This document shows positions 31,856 through 33,834 of a stretch of DNA of 33,834 nucleotides, in pieces (the first letter of the stretch is position 1; each line of letters starts with the position of its first letter). Position numbers and translations under genes: made by a program. Source of the DNA: JBHGAV01 sp041946685 (lineage in GTDB: Bacteria; Acidobacteriota; Terriglobia; Bryobacterales; Bryobacteraceae). Location: positions 1 to 33,834 of the forward strand of contig JBHGAV010000048.1 of the NCBI GenBank assembly GCA_041946685.1, read 5' to 3'. The notes below the pieces were generated by a model that was not told the origin of the DNA, searched no databases, and saw only the letters and a list, made by a program, of their open reading frames with translations.

Positions 31856-32752
31856 TTAAGCTCCCTCGAGTGTCTCCAGATAACCCAGCAGCCCGCAGTT
31901 ATACTCGCCGGGCGAGCCGAAGCGTGAGGCCAAGGGCTGAACAGGAACTCCCAATTCGGACTGGAGCCACGTCCGGGCCCCCTCGGTAGACGAGCCGAAG
32001 CCGCAGACCAGGAGCGTGTCCGGGCTTGCCGAGAGCTGGTCCTCGACGTAGGCGAAAGTGGGGAAGAGGTGGCCGGCAATCTCCTCCACCGAGAATTCGG
32101 TGAGCTCGATCGAGCGGGCCAGCTTCAAGCGCCCGTGATCCAGAACGGCCAGACTCAGGATACGCCCCGTGCGCTTGGCAAGCACTTTCAGGCCCGAGGC
32201 GGGAACGAGTTCCAGGGCCGCCAGCATCGAGGTGGTCACCAGGCCGGTCTGAAAGCCGGCCAGGTGGAACGGCGTCTCGTAGCGCGCCACGATCTCCAGC
32301 GGAGCGACGGCGACGGCCACATCCACCTGCTTGCCGCCCGCGCGGCGGGCCTGCGGCTGAAAGCTCAGAGCCGCCGAGTCGATGTCGAACGGCACGGTCC
32401 GTTTGAGCCGGAAACGCAGCAAGGAGGCCTGCTCCCGCTGGTCCGAGGGGAAATCGTCGAAATCCAGGACTGTGACGCGCACCGCGTAGTCCGGCAGGAT
32501 CAGCGCCGCCCGTCTCCGCTTGCGGCCGCCATCGCCGGGAGCGACGGCTCGCACCTGGTTCAACAGGGCCTCCGGACGCAGCACGTTGTCGCGAAGCGGG
32601 GACACCGAGATCACGTCGCGCTCCAGAACGGCGAAGGTCGCCCGCGGAGCGCCGTCAATGGCGGCCGCGGCGATTCCCGCCTCCGACAGCTCAAACGCGT
32701 AGACCGGTGGCGGATCCTTGAGGAGCCCGGCAATCCGCATCAGAACTGACAT
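31856..32752 (-). CDS. pilM: Type IV pilus assembly protein PilM-like
   Basis: A 298-residue actin/FtsA-like cytoplasmic ATP-binding protein that couples the PilB motor to PilN. Recognisable parts are the early VYAFELSEAGIAAAAI (phosphate-1-like), ALILPDYAVRVTVLDFDDFPSD, the SHS2-like region LRFRLKRTVPFDIDS and LLVCGFGSS near the C-terminus. It is shorter than the usual 350-residue PilM, mainly in the middle. The ATG 32752 lies 2 nt after the PilB-type stop. Sequence is divergent, so the call rests partly on order. Confidence 0.8.
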   Translation of the reverse strand: MSVLMRIAGLLKDPPPVYAFELSEAGIAAAAIDGAPRATFAVLERDVISVSPLRDNVLRPEALLNQVRAVAPGDGGRKRRRAALILPDYAVRVTVLDFDDFPSDQREQASLLRFRLKRTVPFDIDSAALSFQPQARRAGGKQVDVAVAVAPLEIVARYETPFHLAGFQTGLVTTSMLAALELVPASGLKVLAKRTGRILSLAVLDHGRLKLARSIELTEFSVEEIAGHLFPTFAYVEDQLSASPDTLLVCGFGSSTEGARTWLQSELGVPVQPLASRFGSPGEYNCGLLGYLETLEGA

Positions 32753-32754
32753 CT

Positions 32755-33834
32755 TCAACCCTCGATGAAGGTGACCTTGTTCAACTCCCGCAGGGTGGTG
32801 TAGCCGTGGCGCACCTTCTCCAGACCGGATTCCCGCAAGAAGATCATGCCTTCCTCTCTCGCCACTCGCTTGATCTCGGAAGTGGGCCGCTTGTCGAGAA
32901 TCATCTCGCGAATCCGCTCGGTCAAATCGAGAAGCTCGCAGATCGCCGTCCGGCCGCGGAAACCGGTTCCGCCACACTCGAAGCAGCCAGCGCCTTCGTA
33001 GAATTGGACGTCCCGCCACTCGTGCAGGTTCAGGCCGCTGTCCGCCAGGTAGGCTTCTGGGTAGACCACGGCATGCCTGCAGTGGGTGCAGATCACCCGG
33101 ACCAGCCGCTGCGCCAGGATGCAGTTGAGCGCGGAAACGAAGTTGTACGGCTCCACCCCCATGTTCAGGAACCGGCCAAGCACATCCAGCACGTTGTTGG
33201 CGTGCACCGTGGTGAAAACCAGGTGGCCGGTCAGCGCCGCATTGATGGCGATCTGGGCCGTCTCCTGGTCGCGGATCTCGCCCACCATGATCTTGTCCGG
33301 GTCGTGACGCAGGATGGAACGCAGGCCCCGGGCGAAGGTCAAGCCTTTCTTCTCGTTCACCGGAATCTGCGTGATGCCCTTGATCTGGTACTCGACCGGA
33401 TCCTCGACGGTGATGATCTTGTCCTCGTCGTTCTTGATCTCGCTCAAGGCCGCATACAGAGTGGTCGTCTTACCCGAGCCGGTGGGACCAGTGACCAGAA
33501 CCATCCCGTACGGCTCCTTGATGTAGCGGCGGAACTTGGCCAGCTCCGACTCGGAAAAGCCCACCACGTCCAGCGAGAGCTTGGCGAACTTCTCGCTCAT
33601 CGATTCCTTGTCGAGCACGCGGAGGACCGCATCCTCTCCGTAGATGGTGGGCATGATCGACACGCGAAAGTCGATCAGGCGGCCCTTGTACCGTACCCGG
33701 AAGCGCCCGTCCTGCGGCACGCGGCGCTCGGCGATGTCGAGCTCGCTCATGACCTTGATTCGCGAAATGATGGTCGAGTGCCAGTCCTTGGCGATGGGCG
33801 GCATGGCGTAGTGCAGCACGCCGTCGATGCGGTA
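32755..33834 (-). CDS. pilB: PilB/GspE-type secretion ATPase, N-terminus cut by window end
   Basis: The C-terminal 359 residues of a hexameric ATPase that powers pilus assembly or type II secretion. The open frame runs without break to the last base, with YRIDGVLHYAM at the edge, so some 200 N-terminal residues lie outside. Visible are the Walker A GPTGSGKTTT, the Asp box TVEDPVEY, Walker B region DPDKIMVGEIRD, the His box LTGHLVFTTVHANN, and the four-cysteine zinc site (CTHC and CFEC). The Cys site and lack of PilT-specific text favour PilB/GspE. It is the first visible gene of the pilus operon. PilB and GspE cannot be told apart here. Confidence 0.92.
   Translation of the reverse strand, partial: YRIDGVLHYAMPPIAKDWHSTIISRIKVMSELDIAERRVPQDGRFRVRYKGRLIDFRVSIMPTIYGEDAVLRVLDKESMSEKFAKLSLDVVGFSESELAKFRRYIKEPYGMVLVTGPTGSGKTTTLYAALSEIKNDEDKIITVEDPVEYQIKGITQIPVNEKKGLTFARGLRSILRHDPDKIMVGEIRDQETAQIAINAALTGHLVFTTVHANNVLDVLGRFLNMGVEPYNFVSALNCILAQRLVRVICTHCRHAVVYPEAYLADSGLNLHEWRDVQFYEGAGCFECGGTGFRGRTAICELLDLTERIREMILDKRPTSEIKRVAREEGMIFLRESGLEKVRHGYTTLRELNKVTFIEG

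Overview
This window is a GC-rich, densely packed bacterial chromosome segment with housekeeping, envelope, respiratory and secretion genes. I see no integrase, transposase, phage gene or CRISPR array. The gene content and protein character best fit a soil-type Acidobacteriota genome (Bryobacterales/Solibacter-like). Pointers are a bd-type quinol oxidase beside a multihaem cytochrome, a large RND efflux operon, a PilM-N-O cluster with a proline-rich pseudopilin, and a subclass B3 metallo-beta-lactamase. The taxonomic placement is an inference from protein style, not a proven assignment.

Layout. 1-56 (-): tRNA-Ala(GGC), cut by the window edge. 100-1814 (+): HD-domain protein, B3 metallo-beta-lactamase and a truncated DinB-like gene. 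1811-5425 (-): cydA, cydB, an octahaem cytochrome c, then an Hsp15-like S4 protein. 5463-11365 (-): TolC-family channel, membrane-fusion lipoprotein, RND pump and a small DUF2892 membrane protein, closed by a good intrinsic terminator. 11506-17760 (+): an rlmB-like methyltransferase, then a tight run of sugar isomerase-like protein, asparaginyl-tRNA synthetase, arginase, D-Ala-D-Ala ligase and a secreted C-terminal processing protease. 17774-21430 (-): a four-gene glycan cassette of epimerase, methyltransferase, GT2 and DegT aminotransferase with 4-nt overlaps. A GT-C-like membrane protein (21521-22852, +) diverges from it across an AT-rich island carrying overlapping promoters. 23079-27854 (-): cytidylate kinase, aspartate kinase, a PpiD/SurA-like isomerase and DedA. 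27889-28761 (+): a minimal zincin and an ICMT-like methyltransferase. 28771-33834 (-): PilB/GspE ATPase (cut by the window end), PilM, PilN, PilO, a PilP/GspC-like protein and an atypical pseudopilin.

How the genes work together. The cyd block is a terminal-oxidase module. Its CydA keeps the haem ligands but has Thr in place of the quinol-site Lys of E. coli, and the operon adds an exported eight-haem cytochrome, so the electron donor may not be plain quinol. The efflux block is a complete tripartite pump. The glycan cassette contains what is needed to make and use a lipid-linked sugar (GT2 plus GT-C) with modification enzymes. The pilus block is the inner-membrane alignment platform and motor of a type IV pilus/type II secretion-like machine; no secretin gene is in view.

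Across the window several first-in-operon genes have a TANNNT -10-like box only 7-11 nt before the start codon, which suggests frequent leaderless or very short-leader transcripts. No stretch longer than 300 bases lacks a gene; the longest gap is 22853-23078. I did not find a clearly new defence or mobile system. The most unusual items are the oxidase/octahaem operon, the epimerase with a replaced catalytic Tyr, and the short-leader promoter pattern.
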